From contig NZ_BAAAIX010000016.1 in assembly GCF_039526385.1 (NCBI RefSeq), forward strand, positions 124,001 to 188,000: a DNA stretch of 64,000 nucleotides. The letters are read 5' to 3'. Shown here one piece after another: positions 46,035 to 54,510 of the stretch. The notes beneath the pieces are model-generated. The model made no database searches. It had not been told where the DNA came from and saw nothing but the letters and a program-made list of their open reading frames with translations. Made by a program: the position numbers and the translations under genes. The first letter of the stretch is position 1, and each line of letters starts with the position of its first letter. The stretch is from Luteococcus peritonei (GTDB lineage: Bacteria > Actinomycetota > Actinomycetes > Propionibacteriales > Propionibacteriaceae).

Positions 46035-46693
46035 CGCGTGGCCGAGCTGTGTCCCACGTTCCCTATTTGGGCCACTGCCGGGCCATCTGCTGACCGTTCG
46101 CCAGGCCGAGCAGGCCGAGAGTAGCTGCCTCCAGGTACGTGCACCTGCTATGGCGCCAGGCAGGCGTTAGCACGCGATGCCCCACACGATTAACGCCATC
46201 GACCAGGCCCGATCGGTCCGAACTGTCGACTATGGTCGGCTGGCCGGTCCTTCTGTAGTCCGTCCCGCCCGCCGGGGAGGACTGCCTGCCGGCGGGCGGG
46301 GTGACGGCGCCGTTGCTCGGGGGTGTCCCACAGGCCCACCGGGTGGGCCACCCGCGGATTCTTTTACCTTCAACGGATTCAGCCAACGCGGTGGCCCTGG
46401 TGGCCCTGATTTTCCATTGTTCCCAGCTACGCTCACCTACGTCCCCTCACGTCGCCTGCTAGTAGAAGCTCCTCTATAGGAGATCCAGAGCCACCAGGGC
46501 CACCGGGTGGCGCTTTTCGTTGTGTACAAGGGCATCGAGCGGTGGCCCTGGGCCTAGCGGAAGGGGCACCGGAGGGCCACCAGGGCCACCGGGTGCCCAG
46601 GCCGTATCTCGCGTACGGGGGCTCATAGCCTGGGCTACGTGCACCGCACCTAGTCAGAGTCCTGTTATGTTCGCCGGTCTTCGAGCATGAAGA
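46035..46693. repeat. Repeat-rich non-coding region; direct and inverted GCCACCAGGG repeats
   Basis: About 660 bp without a supported gene. A 20-bp direct repeat GCCACCAGGGCCACCGGGTG occurs at 46490-46509 and 46576-46595. Its core appears inverted as GGTGGCCCTGGTGG at 46390-46403 and in part as GGTGGCCCTG at 46541-46550; CCCACCGGGTGGGCCACC near 46336 is related. The first direct copy also folds as GCCACC/GGTGGC followed by GCTTTT and may end the brxHI transcript. A separate hairpin pairs CCGCCCGCCGG with CCGGCGGGCGG near 46265-46299. Arrays like this beside a VapE/primase gene suggest an origin or replication-protein binding sites of a mobile element; this is inference. Confidence 0.65.
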
Positions 46694-46723
46694 AGCCCCC
46701 GCCTGAGATCGCAGACGGGGGCT
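46694..46723 (-). terminator. Terminator of the VapE-like gene
   Basis: AGCCCCCG (46694-46701) pairs with CGGGGGCT (46716-46723). Read on the minus strand it is followed by TCTTCATG and lies 7 bp after the stop of the gene at 46730, so it fits a rho-independent terminator for that gene. Confidence 0.75.
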
Positions 46724-46729
46724 GGTGGG

Positions 46730-48616
46730 TCAGTCGACGCGCTCCCAGACCGTCTTGTGCTTCACGTTCCCGATCTTGGCCGGAGCGCCCAGGCGGCGGT
46801 AGTCGTTACGGCGGTTCATCGCGTTGGTGATCTTCGTCTGGGTGGCCTTGTCACGCACCAGGTTGACATCACGCAGCTCCGGGACCTCCCGCACCAGGAT
46901 GGCCGGGGCCAGACGCCCGGTCTCCTCCTCGTCAGCGTCAGCCAGCCACCGGTCGATTGCGTCGCCGACGGGGTCGAACATGTTGACCAGCCGCACCTGG
47001 TCGGCCTGGGCCTCGAAGCTGCTGGAGTAGTCCATCCGCTCGCCGCGCCTGTAGCGGTCCCGGGCCTCGGCCAGGAGCAGGTCCATGAAGTCGCGGGTGA
47101 GGCGGTCAGGGCTGATTGGTGCGGTGACCTCCAGGGGCCAGTAGCGGCGGGCTCCGTCGGTCTCCATGAGGAACTGGGCGTCGTTGGTGGTGCCCGCCAC
47201 CACAAACTGCCGGAGGTGCCGGTGGTCCATCCTGCCGTAGGGCGCTCGCCAGGTGTCCTCGCGTCCCGTCAGGAAGGCCTTCAGGGCGGCCACGTCGGCC
47301 TTGCGGGTGATGCGGTCCATCTCGTCCAGCATCACGATGGCGGCCCGGTGAGCGCGCGCTAGTGCGTCCTTCTGCTGGCCGGTGTCCGGGACGGCGTCCA
47401 GCTCGGCCAGCATGCCGTCCGGCGCGAGCGCGCGGAACCAGGACGACTTGCGCACGCCCGGCACGCCCCACAGCACCAGCATGCTGTCGACCTGGCAGCC
47501 GGGCCGGTAGGCCCTGTCCATCATCGCCAGGAAGAAGTTCAGCAGCACCTGGCGGCTGTAGGGGGTGTCCGCCACGCTGTCGATGCACGTCGGGATCCGC
47601 TCGACGCCATCCCAGGCCGGGAGCGCGTCCAGGTGGTCCCGCCACGGGCTGTAGGAGTTGTCGCCCGCCCGACGCACGACGGCGTCCGTGCACTCCTCCT
47701 TGGTCAGCGCCCTGGTGCCGGGGCCGAAGTAGCCCTTCAGCTTGTCCTGGACGCGCACCAGGTCAGCGTCGGTCACCTCGGGTGAGAGCCCGGCGGCGCT
47801 GCTGGAGGATCGCCACGGGGGCAGGTGCCGCCAGCTTAGGAAGCCGCCCATGGTGTTGGTCGCCAGGTGCTGCACGACGTCGTCGTGCTCCATGACGGAG
47901 GCCAGGTTTCCGGTGGTGCGCTCCAGGAAGCCCTTGTCGTTGCGGGCCAGCTGCGCCAGCCAGTCCTGGTCTTCCTGCTCGTCCTGGGGGCGCTTCTTGC
48001 CGTCGGCCAGGGCCTCGACGTCCACACGCTTGCCGTAGCCCGTCAGCGGGTCGGTGAACTCCCAGGCGACGGCGTGTGGGAGCTTGGCCAGCCACTTGTC
48101 CGGGACTGCGTCGCGCATCTCCTGGGGGACGACGTCCTCGAAGATCTCCCTGGCCTCCTCCTCGGAGTAGGGCTCGAACTCCTGGCCGTCCTTCGTGGTG
48201 GGGGTCAGCGTCAGGCCGCCGATCTTCAGCGCGGCGATGGCCACCAGCATGTCCCAGCCGTAGCCACGCGCGTCCCGCTCACCGACGGCCATCTGGGCGT
48301 GCTGGGCGTACTCCTCGCGCATCTCCTCCAGGCGCCTGTCGACCCGCGACTGGGGCACGGGCTCGCCCTCCTCTCCGGTCACCTCGTAGTCGCGGCTCGG
48401 GCCATGCTCGCGCGCCTTGTCGCGGATCTCCTGGGGCATGTTCGCCAGGGTCCCGGCGACGTCCAGCGGGCGTGTCCCCCCGTGGCGCACCTGGTACTGG
48501 TCGCCCTTTTGGCGGGCCGGGAGCACCCACAGGTGGCCTTCCTCCAGGCTGGCCTTGTCGACGCACCCACCGTCCTGCTGAAGCTGCAGTCCCAGCTGGT
48601 CGACGAGCCACAGCAC
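46730..48616 (-). CDS. VapE/VirE-family replication helicase, probably 5'-truncated mobile-element remnant
   Basis: 628 residues from a GTG at 48616. The C-terminal half is a VirE/SF3-like ATPase: P-loop GVPGVRKSS near 382, LDEMDRITRK near 425, then an AGTTND...GARRYWPL signature typical of phage and satellite primase-helicases. Such proteins usually carry an N-terminal primase-polymerase domain. Here the frame opens only 12 codons upstream, with no ATG and no ribosome site, and begins in what looks like mid-domain (GGQCGCLVLWLVDQLGL). I infer that a rearrangement at about 48650 removed the N-terminal part. Function in replication is therefore doubtful. The repeats at 46390-46595 are probably its former cis sites. 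Confidence 0.75.
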   Translation of the reverse strand: MLWLVDQLGLQLQQDGGCVDKASLEEGHLWVLPARQKGDQYQVRHGGTRPLDVAGTLANMPQEIRDKAREHGPSRDYEVTGEEGEPVPQSRVDRRLEEMREEYAQHAQMAVGERDARGYGWDMLVAIAALKIGGLTLTPTTKDGQEFEPYSEEEAREIFEDVVPQEMRDAVPDKWLAKLPHAVAWEFTDPLTGYGKRVDVEALADGKKRPQDEQEDQDWLAQLARNDKGFLERTTGNLASVMEHDDVVQHLATNTMGGFLSWRHLPPWRSSSSAAGLSPEVTDADLVRVQDKLKGYFGPGTRALTKEECTDAVVRRAGDNSYSPWRDHLDALPAWDGVERIPTCIDSVADTPYSRQVLLNFFLAMMDRAYRPGCQVDSMLVLWGVPGVRKSSWFRALAPDGMLAELDAVPDTGQQKDALARAHRAAIVMLDEMDRITRKADVAALKAFLTGREDTWRAPYGRMDHRHLRQFVVAGTTNDAQFLMETDGARRYWPLEVTAPISPDRLTRDFMDLLLAEARDRYRRGERMDYSSSFEAQADQVRLVNMFDPVGDAIDRWLADADEEETGRLAPAILVREVPELRDVNLVRDKATQTKITNAMNRRNDYRRLGAPAKIGNVKHKTVWERVD

Positions 48617-48886
48617 CAGGCAGCCGCACTGCCCGCCCTGTGAATGATCATCTCAGGGTGGATCCTGGTTGGTGCTCGAACGGATTGGCCGATGGGTCCG
48701 GGCGATGCCAGACGCTCACCCGGTGCCTGGCTCGAACAGAGCCCTGTCCCCGGATAGCCCCGGGCCCGAGCCGATGCGCGAGGCTCCGGCGAACCGGCCG
48801 GCGAGGACCCCGGCCTTGAACGGACCCATGGCCTCGAACGATGTGAACAGCGCCATGCCGAGCCCCGCCTGTGCTTGGATCACCGG
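48617..48886. other. Right boundary region of the accessory island
   Basis: 270 bp with no convincing gene. A minus-strand frame of 46 codons (48856-48716, MALFTSFEAMG...) is open but has no ribosome site and no recognised relatives. The VapE frame is interrupted at 48653-48655. I looked for a copy of the tRNA-Pro 3' end (TTCAAATCCTGTCAGCCCG) here and did not find one. Confidence 0.4.
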
Positions 48887-49498
48887 ATGGATGGCAACAG
48901 CTCGCAGCTCCTCGCGACCCGGTGTCGCCGTTGGTGCGCGGTGGTCCTCGTGCTCACCCTGGGGCAGCTGGTGCTGGCTCCCTTGTCACCGTGGTGGTCG
49001 AACTTCGCGGGCAAGGCCTTCGCGGCCCGGCTGGTCGCCTATCCGGTGATGATGCTGGCCCTGCCGCTGGTGCGCCGGCTGCGGTACCCGTGGGCCGGGG
49101 ATGCGCTCGGCTGGCGGGCCTCGGCCTTCGTCATGGCGCCCTTCCTGGTGGACGTGACGGGCAACAGCCTGGATCTCTACGACCGCGTCGTCTGGTGGGA
49201 CGACCTGTGCCACTTCCTGAACTGGTTCCTGCTGATGTCAGGCCTCGGCCTGCTGCTCGACCCGCGACGCCTGGCGCCGCGACTGGTACGCTTCCTGGCC
49301 ATCACCGGGCTCGGGGCGATGCTCGCGATCGTCTGGGAACTGGGGGAGTGGGCCAGCTTCATTCGCTTCGGCACCGAACTCACGACGGCCTACACCGACA
49401 CCCTGGGTGACCTGTGCCTCGGAACCTGCGGCGCCGCCCTCGCGGGCTGGCTGATCGTGCGCGACTCAAGCGATCTCAGCGCGGCTGACGCTGGGTGA
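48887..49498 (+). CDS. YjdF/DUF2238-like membrane protein
   Basis: 203 residues with five to six membrane helices. The YDRVVWWDDLCHFLNW motif (near 96-111) resembles the conserved YD...W(W)D...H segment of DUF2238/YjdF proteins. Function is unknown. The ATG at 48887 is preferred over a TTG at 48875. It marks the return to chromosomal-type codon use after the island and is followed by a hairpin. Confidence 0.65.
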   Translation: MDGNSSQLLATRCRRWCAVVLVLTLGQLVLAPLSPWWSNFAGKAFAARLVAYPVMMLALPLVRRLRYPWAGDALGWRASAFVMAPFLVDVTGNSLDLYDRVVWWDDLCHFLNWFLLMSGLGLLLDPRRLAPRLVRFLAITGLGAMLAIVWELGEWASFIRFGTELTTAYTDTLGDLCLGTCGAALAGWLIVRDSSDLSAADAG

Positions 49499-49513
49499 GG
49501 CCACGCGGGCAGA

Positions 49514-49544
49514 CGGCCGGTGCTGCCGTGCCTCGCACCGGCCG
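49514..49544. terminator. Hairpin terminator between convergent genes
   Basis: CGGCCGGTGC (49514-49523) pairs with GCACCGGCCG (49535-49544) over an 11-base loop, between the YjdF-like gene and the convergent DinB gene. Confidence 0.65.
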
Positions 49545-49555
49545 CTTGGCGGCTG

Positions 49556-50119
49556 TCAGTTCGAGGGCTCCCAGGGGGTCACGAACTGGTTGGCGGGGCG
49601 CCCTTCGATGGTGGCCATCAGCGAGGCCGCATCGGCACCGTCGATCTGCTCGCGGATGATGTCGGCATGCCCGGCATGACGGGCGAACTCCTCGATGTGG
49701 TGCACGTACAGGTAGCGCAGGTGCGCCGGCTGCGGCTCGTCGAGCCCGTACCAGGGCATCGGGCCCACGGGAAGCACCGCGTCCAGCTCCCCGCCGCGGC
49801 ACATCTCCAGATACTCCTCGCGCACCTCGTCGAAGCGCTGCAGCAGGGCCTCCAGGGTCTCGGCCTCGGTGGGCTCGAAGCTGGCGTAGAAGTCCTGGTC
49901 AGCCTCCTCTGCCTTCCGCAGGCCAGCCCCCACGAGCGATTGCAGCATCGCGTAGGTGACGTGCTTGAGGATGCCGGACAGGCTCAGCGCGCTGCGCAGC
50001 GGCCGCAGCCGGGCCTGCTCGTCGCTCAGGCCGTGGACAGTGCCGCGCACACCGTCGAGCTGCGCGGCCAGCGAGCTGCACAGCGTCTCACGCTCGTCGT
50101 GGATCTCGGGCAGGTACAT
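49556..50119 (-). CDS. DinB/DUF664 family protein
   Basis: A 187-residue four-helix protein of the DinB_2/DUF664 group, whose actinobacterial members include mycothiol-dependent enzymes. Conserved residues are H in ILKHVTY and the HHIEEFARHAGHADIIRE motif near 144-161, which bind the metal. The ATG at 50119 follows AAGGAG. It is divergent from a WYL regulator, with a palindrome between; regulation by that protein is likely but unproven. The substrate is unknown. Confidence 0.85.
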   Translation of the reverse strand: MYLPEIHDERETLCSSLAAQLDGVRGTVHGLSDEQARLRPLRSALSLSGILKHVTYAMLQSLVGAGLRKAEEADQDFYASFEPTEAETLEALLQRFDEVREEYLEMCRGGELDAVLPVGPMPWYGLDEPQPAHLRYLYVHHIEEFARHAGHADIIREQIDGADAASLMATIEGRPANQFVTPWEPSN

Positions 50120-50177
50120 GTCGGTCTCCTTGGTCGGGCCCGTGCCGGGCGTCGTGGAACCACAGAACCAAGCCATC

Positions 50178-50194
50178 CGGACAGAATGTGTCCG
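50178..50194. promoter_or_regulatory. Palindromic operator candidate in the DinB/WYL divergent promoter
   Basis: CGGACA (50178-50183) and TGTCCG (50189-50194) form a perfect inverted repeat around GAATG. It lies 23 bp before the WYL gene start and 58 bp before the DinB start, so one bound dimer could regulate both genes. Confidence 0.5.
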
Positions 50195-50216
50195 CTGCCT
50201 GCGCCAGACTGGGCTC

Positions 50217-51209
50217 ATGTCCCGGACCACCCACCGAGTGCTGCGCCTGCTGGCGCTGCTGGAGTCTCGCAGGTGCTGGCAGGGCCACGAATTGGCCGAT
50301 CGGCTCGAGGTCACCGAACGCACGGTGCGGCGCGACGTGACCCGGCTACGGGAGATCGGCTACCCGGTGGAGGCGGATCGTGGTCTGGACGGCGGCTACC
50401 GGCTGGGAGCCGGACGACGTCTGCCGCCGCTGATGCTGGACGACGACGAGGCGGTGGCTCTGGTGGCCTGCCTGCGAATGGCCGCCCTGCAGGGACAGGA
50501 CGCCATGGGGGAGGCGGCGCTGCGGGCGCTGGCCAAGCTCGACCAGGTGCTCCCGCCGCGGCTCCGCGCCCTGGCCACGGCGCTCGACGAGGCCACCGGC
50601 AGCCTGCCGCGCACCCGCCCCGCTGTGGACTGGCAGGTGCTCTCCGCGCTGGCCACGGCCCGTCGTGACCAGCACGTGGTGCGCTTCCGCTACACCAAGC
50701 CCGACGGCTCGCAGTCGCTGCGTGAGGTCGAGCCGGCCCGGCTGCTCACCCAGGGCGAGCACTGGTATCTGCAGGCGCACGACCGGGACCGCGACCAGTG
50801 GCGCGTCTTCCGTGTGGACCGGATCGACCAGCTGCAGACCACCACCTGGCGCTGCGCCGTGCGCGTGCCACCGCCACCGGGCTTCGACTGCCCGTTGTCC
50901 TCGCGCTACCCGTGCGTGGTGGCCGTCGAGCTCGCCGTCGACGCGGACCGGGCGGCCGCGCGCATCCCCGCCGCCCACCGCGAGGGCCTGGAGCCCACGT
51001 CCGCGGGCTGCCGGATGCGGGTCGGGGGAGCCGACTGGGACACTCTGGCCTGGCACCTGATGTGGGTGGCGCGAGACCTCGGCGTGCCCTTGGTGCTGAC
51101 CGACGACGAGCCCACAGACCAGCTGCGCCGATCCCTGGACGCCGTGGCCGAGCAGGCGCGGCAGGCCTCTGCTTCCCCGGGGAGGGGATCCGGGCAGCCC
51201 GCCCACTGA
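50217..51209 (+). CDS. WYL-domain transcriptional regulator
   Basis: A 330-residue YafY/DeoR-type regulator. The N-terminal winged HTH (about 4-60) has HELADRLEVTERTVRRDV; the WYL ligand-sensing domain lies at about 140-215 with HWYLQAHD and a WRVFRVDRI segment; a WCX C-terminal extension follows. WYL proteins often respond to oligonucleotides or small ligands. The ATG at 50217 begins the HTH four residues in; earlier in-frame starts would overlap the divergent gene. It probably controls itself and the DinB gene through the palindrome between them. Confidence 0.88.
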   Translation: MSRTTHRVLRLLALLESRRCWQGHELADRLEVTERTVRRDVTRLREIGYPVEADRGLDGGYRLGAGRRLPPLMLDDDEAVALVACLRMAALQGQDAMGEAALRALAKLDQVLPPRLRALATALDEATGSLPRTRPAVDWQVLSALATARRDQHVVRFRYTKPDGSQSLREVEPARLLTQGEHWYLQAHDRDRDQWRVFRVDRIDQLQTTTWRCAVRVPPPPGFDCPLSSRYPCVVAVELAVDADRAAARIPAAHREGLEPTSAGCRMRVGGADWDTLAWHLMWVARDLGVPLVLTDDEPTDQLRRSLDAVAEQARQASASPGRGSGQPAH

Positions 51210-51244
51210 CGCCGGGCCACCCCGTCGGGCCGAGGCGGCGACGA

Positions 51245-51273
51245 AGGGGTTCCGGCCGTCAGCCGGAACCCCT
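51245..51273. terminator. Bidirectional terminator between WYL gene and protease
   Basis: AGGGGTTCCGGC (51245-51256) pairs with GCCGGAACCCCT (51262-51273) around a 5-base loop CGTCA, between two convergent genes. Confidence 0.8.
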
Positions 51274-51315
51274 CGTCGTGCTCGGATGGTCAGCGGGCTG
51301 GAGCCGCCGCGGGCA

Positions 51316-52509
51316 TCAGTTGGCCAGGATCAGCTTCACCCCGTAGTAGTTGGCGGCGTCCACCACGGGCTGGACGTAGGAGGTGCCGCTGGAGGTGTAA
51401 CCGGTGTTGTAGCCGCCGCAGCTCTGCTGGGTCGGGCCGCCGGAGGTCATGCCCTGGGCCAGGTCGCCGACACCGATGTAGGCGCCGCCGGAGTCGCCCT
51501 GCTCGGTGCACACGGTGGTGGTCATCAGGCCGCTGGCGGTGGTGCCGTTGCCGTAGTTGACGCTGGTGCCGTAGCCCTTGATGGAGCCGCAGGTCCAGCC
51601 GGTGGTGCGCCCGGACTTGCACAGCTGGGTGCCCACGGCGTTCTTGCTCATGCCCTTGACGGCGTAGTAGCCGTCGAAGCCCCGCGAGTCCACCCAGCCG
51701 TAGGGGGTGTCGTCGGCGTCGATGTCCACCAGGCCCATGTCGATGCTGGCCTGGCCGGTGTGGAAGCGGGTGTGCAGGATGCTGCCGACGTGGACGCCCT
51801 CGGAATTGGTGACCTGCAGGCTGGTGTTCTCGATGCAGTGGCCGGCGGTGAGCATGACGGTGTTGCCATTGGACTGGGTGCCCATGAAGCCGTTCGAACA
51901 GGCCGACATCCGGTTGCTGCCGTCGTTGAGGGGCATGATCATGTCCTGGCCGGCCAGCACGTCGGCCTGGACGCTGTTCTGGCGCCCGGACACGACGCTG
52001 ACCTCGGCGTCGGCCTTCAGGGAGCGGGCCAGGGAGGAGGGGGCCTGGTCGGTGAGGGTCACCTGGACCTTGCCGGTGGTGATGTCGGGCATCACGGAGG
52101 CGACGTAGGCCTTGCCGCGGTGGGCGGTGGCGATCCGGTCGGCCTTCTTCTGCAGCGCGGCGGCGCCATGGCCGATGCGCACGCCGAGCCCGGCCTGGCG
52201 CACGGTGGCGGCGTGCTTGCCGTTGGGCAGCACGGCCACGAGCTGGTTGTCGGCGTCGAGGTAGGAGCCGTCGACGGTGATGCCGGAGGCCTGGAGCTTG
52301 TCGAGGGTGGCCTGCTGGCTGGCCTGGCGGGCCAGGTGCTGCTTGGCCTGGGCCTCGGTGAGGTGGCGGGTGGCCATGGCGTAACCGACCATCGCCTCCT
52401 CGTAGGTGCTGGGGTTGCGGTAGTCGGCATCGGCGTGGGCCGGGCTTGCGCCAAGCACGGGCAGGGCAACCAGGCCAAGGATGGCGGTGGTCACGATGGA
52501 CTTGTTCAT
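51316..52509 (-). CDS. Secreted trypsin-like (S1, streptogrisin-type) serine protease
   Basis: A 397-residue pre-pro-protease. The signal peptide is 1-26 (AHA before D27). A prodomain runs to about 185, followed by a protease domain with His224 (TAGHC), Asp257 (IDMGLVD) and Ser340 (QGDSGG), so the triad is complete. Cysteine pairs C204/C225, C297/C307 and C334/C371 fit bacterial S1 enzymes. GGAGG precedes the ATG at 52509. It is probably an exported protein-degrading enzyme whose prodomain guides folding, as in alpha-lytic protease; the prodomain function is inferred from the family. It stands alone with its own regulatory region upstream. Confidence 0.88.
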   Translation of the reverse strand: MNKSIVTTAILGLVALPVLGASPAHADADYRNPSTYEEAMVGYAMATRHLTEAQAKQHLARQASQQATLDKLQASGITVDGSYLDADNQLVAVLPNGKHAATVRQAGLGVRIGHGAAALQKKADRIATAHRGKAYVASVMPDITTGKVQVTLTDQAPSSLARSLKADAEVSVVSGRQNSVQADVLAGQDMIMPLNDGSNRMSACSNGFMGTQSNGNTVMLTAGHCIENTSLQVTNSEGVHVGSILHTRFHTGQASIDMGLVDIDADDTPYGWVDSRGFDGYYAVKGMSKNAVGTQLCKSGRTTGWTCGSIKGYGTSVNYGNGTTASGLMTTTVCTEQGDSGGAYIGVGDLAQGMTSGGPTQQSCGGYNTGYTSSGTSYVQPVVDAANYYGVKLILAN

Positions 52510-52654
52510 GTCTTCCTCCACAGGAGTTCGGGGGTGTCCCGTGGCCCACGTCCGCGGGCCGTGGCCAGTGGAACCGAGCCGGGCAGGCCCCCGCAACAGG
52601 CGCGGGAATGCCTGTGTGGCTGGGTAGAGCGTTCAAGCCGGTGCCCACTAGGCG

Positions 52655-52731
52655 AACTGAACCGAAATCAGTTGAACGTTCCACGCAGACAGTCGTTAAG
52701 AGGGCCCGCCGGATGGCATTCAGTTGCCATC
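52655..52731. promoter_or_regulatory. Two palindromes upstream of the protease gene
   Basis: AACTGA-N7-TCAGTT (52655-52673) and GATGGCA-N6-TGCCATC (52712-52731) lie in the 265-bp gap upstream of the protease start, in an A/T-richer patch. Both are perfect inverted repeats and may be regulator sites. No -10/-35 pair could be fixed with confidence. Confidence 0.4.
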
Positions 52732-52774
52732 ACGTCCACTCCTAAACAGCACCCGGGGCCGTCGTCAGCCCGGC

Positions 52775-54457
52775 TCAGCCGATCCGGTCGTCGCCCTCGC
52801 GGTGCACCCGGAACCAGTGATGGTCGTAGCCCGCCACCTCCAGGTCCAGGACATCGACATCCGCGACGATGCAGCGATCCGAGAGCAGGTCCACCAGGCT
52901 CAGGATCGCGGGACGACCGCTGGCCGTCGGCTCCAGGTCGAGCCGCACCGTGGTGGCCTCGGGGGAGAAGTTGTGCACCGCCACCAGGCTCCAGTCGTCC
53001 ACCTGCACGGCATGGGCCAGCACGTGGTTGTCGGAGCAGCGCAGTTCGGTGTAGTCCCCGAAGCCCACCTCCGGTGACTGGCGGCGCACGCGCACCAGCT
53101 TGCGGATGAAGCGCCACAGCGAGTCAGGGTCGCGCCGCTGGGAGGCGACGTTGACGTGCTCGGGCCCGTAGCCGCCGCCGGGCAGCGGGCGCACCAGTCG
53201 CGAGGGCCTGGCGGTGGAGAAGCCGCCCAGTGGCTCGTCATTCCACTGCATCGGGGTGCGCACCGCATAGCGACCCTCGACGTCGAGGTTCTCGCCCATC
53301 CCGATCTCCTCCCCGTAGAACAGCGTGGGGGTGCCGGGCAGGCTGAACATCAGCGAGTAGGCCATCTTGATACGGCGTGGGTCGCCCTGAAGCATGGTGG
53401 GAAGCCGTCGGCGCAGGCCGCGCTCGTAGATCTGCATGTCCGGGTCCGGGCCGAAGGCCTGGAAGACCTCCTGGCGCTCGCTCTCGGTGAGCTTGTCCAG
53501 GGTGAGCTCGTCGTGGTTGCGCACGAAGTTCGCGTACTGGCTCACCACGTCGGTCTCGGGGCGTCGACGCAGCGCCTTGGCCAGCGGCCGGGCGTCCTGG
53601 CGGGCGAGCGAGAGCCAGAAGGCCTGCATCCCGATGAAGTCGAACTGCATCGTCAGCTCGTCACCGTCGCTGCCGCCGAAGAACTTCTTCTGCTCCGCGA
53701 AGGGCACGTTCACCTCGCCCAGCAGCACGATGTCGGCACCCTTGCGCTGGCAGAAGGACCGCAGGTGGCGCAACGCCTCGTGCGGGTCGTACTGGAACCT
53801 CGACTCCTCGGCGGGCAGGTCGTCGCGGGAGAACATGAAGGGCACCGCGTCCACCCGGAAACCGGAGACGCCCAGCTGCAGCCAGAAGCCCATCACCTTG
53901 GTGATCTCCTCGCGCACCACCGGGTTGGCGACGTTCAGGTCCGGCTGCTGGCGGTAGAAGTTGTGCAGGTAGTACTCGCCGGTTCGCTCGTCGAGCTCCC
54001 ACAGGCTGTCCTCCACGTCGGGGAAGACGACCGCCTCGGAGGTGTCCGGTGGCGTCGAGGAACGCCAGACGTAGTGGTCGCGGTAGGGGTTGTCGACGCT
54101 CTTGCGCGACTCCTTGAACCAGGGGTGCTGGTCCGAGGTGTGGTTCATGACGAAGTCGATGATCACCCGGATGCCGCGTGACTGCGCGGTCTGCACCAGC
54201 TCCACGAAGTCACCCAGGTTGCCGTAGCGCGGGTCGACGCCATAGAAGTCGGTGACGTCGTAGCCGTCGTCCACCCCGCCGGAGGGATAGAAGGGCATCA
54301 GCCACAGCACAGTGACACCCAGGTCTGCCAGGTAGTCGATGCGGCGTGTCATGCCCGGGAGGTCGCCCGTCCCGTCACCGTCGGTGTCCAGGAAGGCCTG
54401 GACCGGGGCGCAGTAGAAGACGCCGTTCTTCCACCACAGGTCTGCTGTCTGGCTCAT
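52775..54457 (-). CDS. GH13 alpha-glucosyl enzyme, trehalose-synthase-like
   Basis: A 560-residue alpha-amylase superfamily enzyme. Catalytic residues: nucleophile D203 (GFRVDAV), acid/base E248 (LLGEVN) and stabiliser D316 (VRNHDELTLD). The order DFVMNHTSDQHPWF and RNHDELTLDKL is characteristic of trehalose synthase (TreS) and close relatives that interconvert maltose and trehalose. Canonical TreS has MDAIPYL and LAEAN at the matching places; here the residues differ, so isomaltase-like or other activity is possible. The start at 54457 gives 8 bp to GGAGG; the ATG at 54463 is only 2 bp away from it. No other trehalose genes are nearby. Confidence 0.82.
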   Translation of the reverse strand: MSQTADLWWKNGVFYCAPVQAFLDTDGDGTGDLPGMTRRIDYLADLGVTVLWLMPFYPSGGVDDGYDVTDFYGVDPRYGNLGDFVELVQTAQSRGIRVIIDFVMNHTSDQHPWFKESRKSVDNPYRDHYVWRSSTPPDTSEAVVFPDVEDSLWELDERTGEYYLHNFYRQQPDLNVANPVVREEITKVMGFWLQLGVSGFRVDAVPFMFSRDDLPAEESRFQYDPHEALRHLRSFCQRKGADIVLLGEVNVPFAEQKKFFGGSDGDELTMQFDFIGMQAFWLSLARQDARPLAKALRRRPETDVVSQYANFVRNHDELTLDKLTESERQEVFQAFGPDPDMQIYERGLRRRLPTMLQGDPRRIKMAYSLMFSLPGTPTLFYGEEIGMGENLDVEGRYAVRTPMQWNDEPLGGFSTARPSRLVRPLPGGGYGPEHVNVASQRRDPDSLWRFIRKLVRVRRQSPEVGFGDYTELRCSDNHVLAHAVQVDDWSLVAVHNFSPEATTVRLDLEPTASGRPAILSLVDLLSDRCIVADVDVLDLEVAGYDHHWFRVHREGDDRIG

Positions 54458-54510
54458 CCGCATGGCCTCCAACCTTTCGGGCCGAGCGGTGCCTGGTCAA
54501 GGGTGGGGCA

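Noticed and set aside
46177..46479. Small frame in the repeat-rich gap
   Set aside because: It overlaps the repeats, has no ribosome site and no recognisable motif.
46390..46595. CRISPR array
   Set aside because: Repeats are few, in both orientations and irregularly spaced, and no cas genes are near.
48716..48856. 46-codon minus-strand gene
   Set aside because: It has an open frame and ATG but no ribosome site, no known family and it lies at a probable recombination boundary.
24956..48886. Intact prophage or integrative conjugative element
   Set aside because: There are no structural, packaging or conjugation genes and no tyrosine integrase; only a recombinase and a truncated VapE are present.
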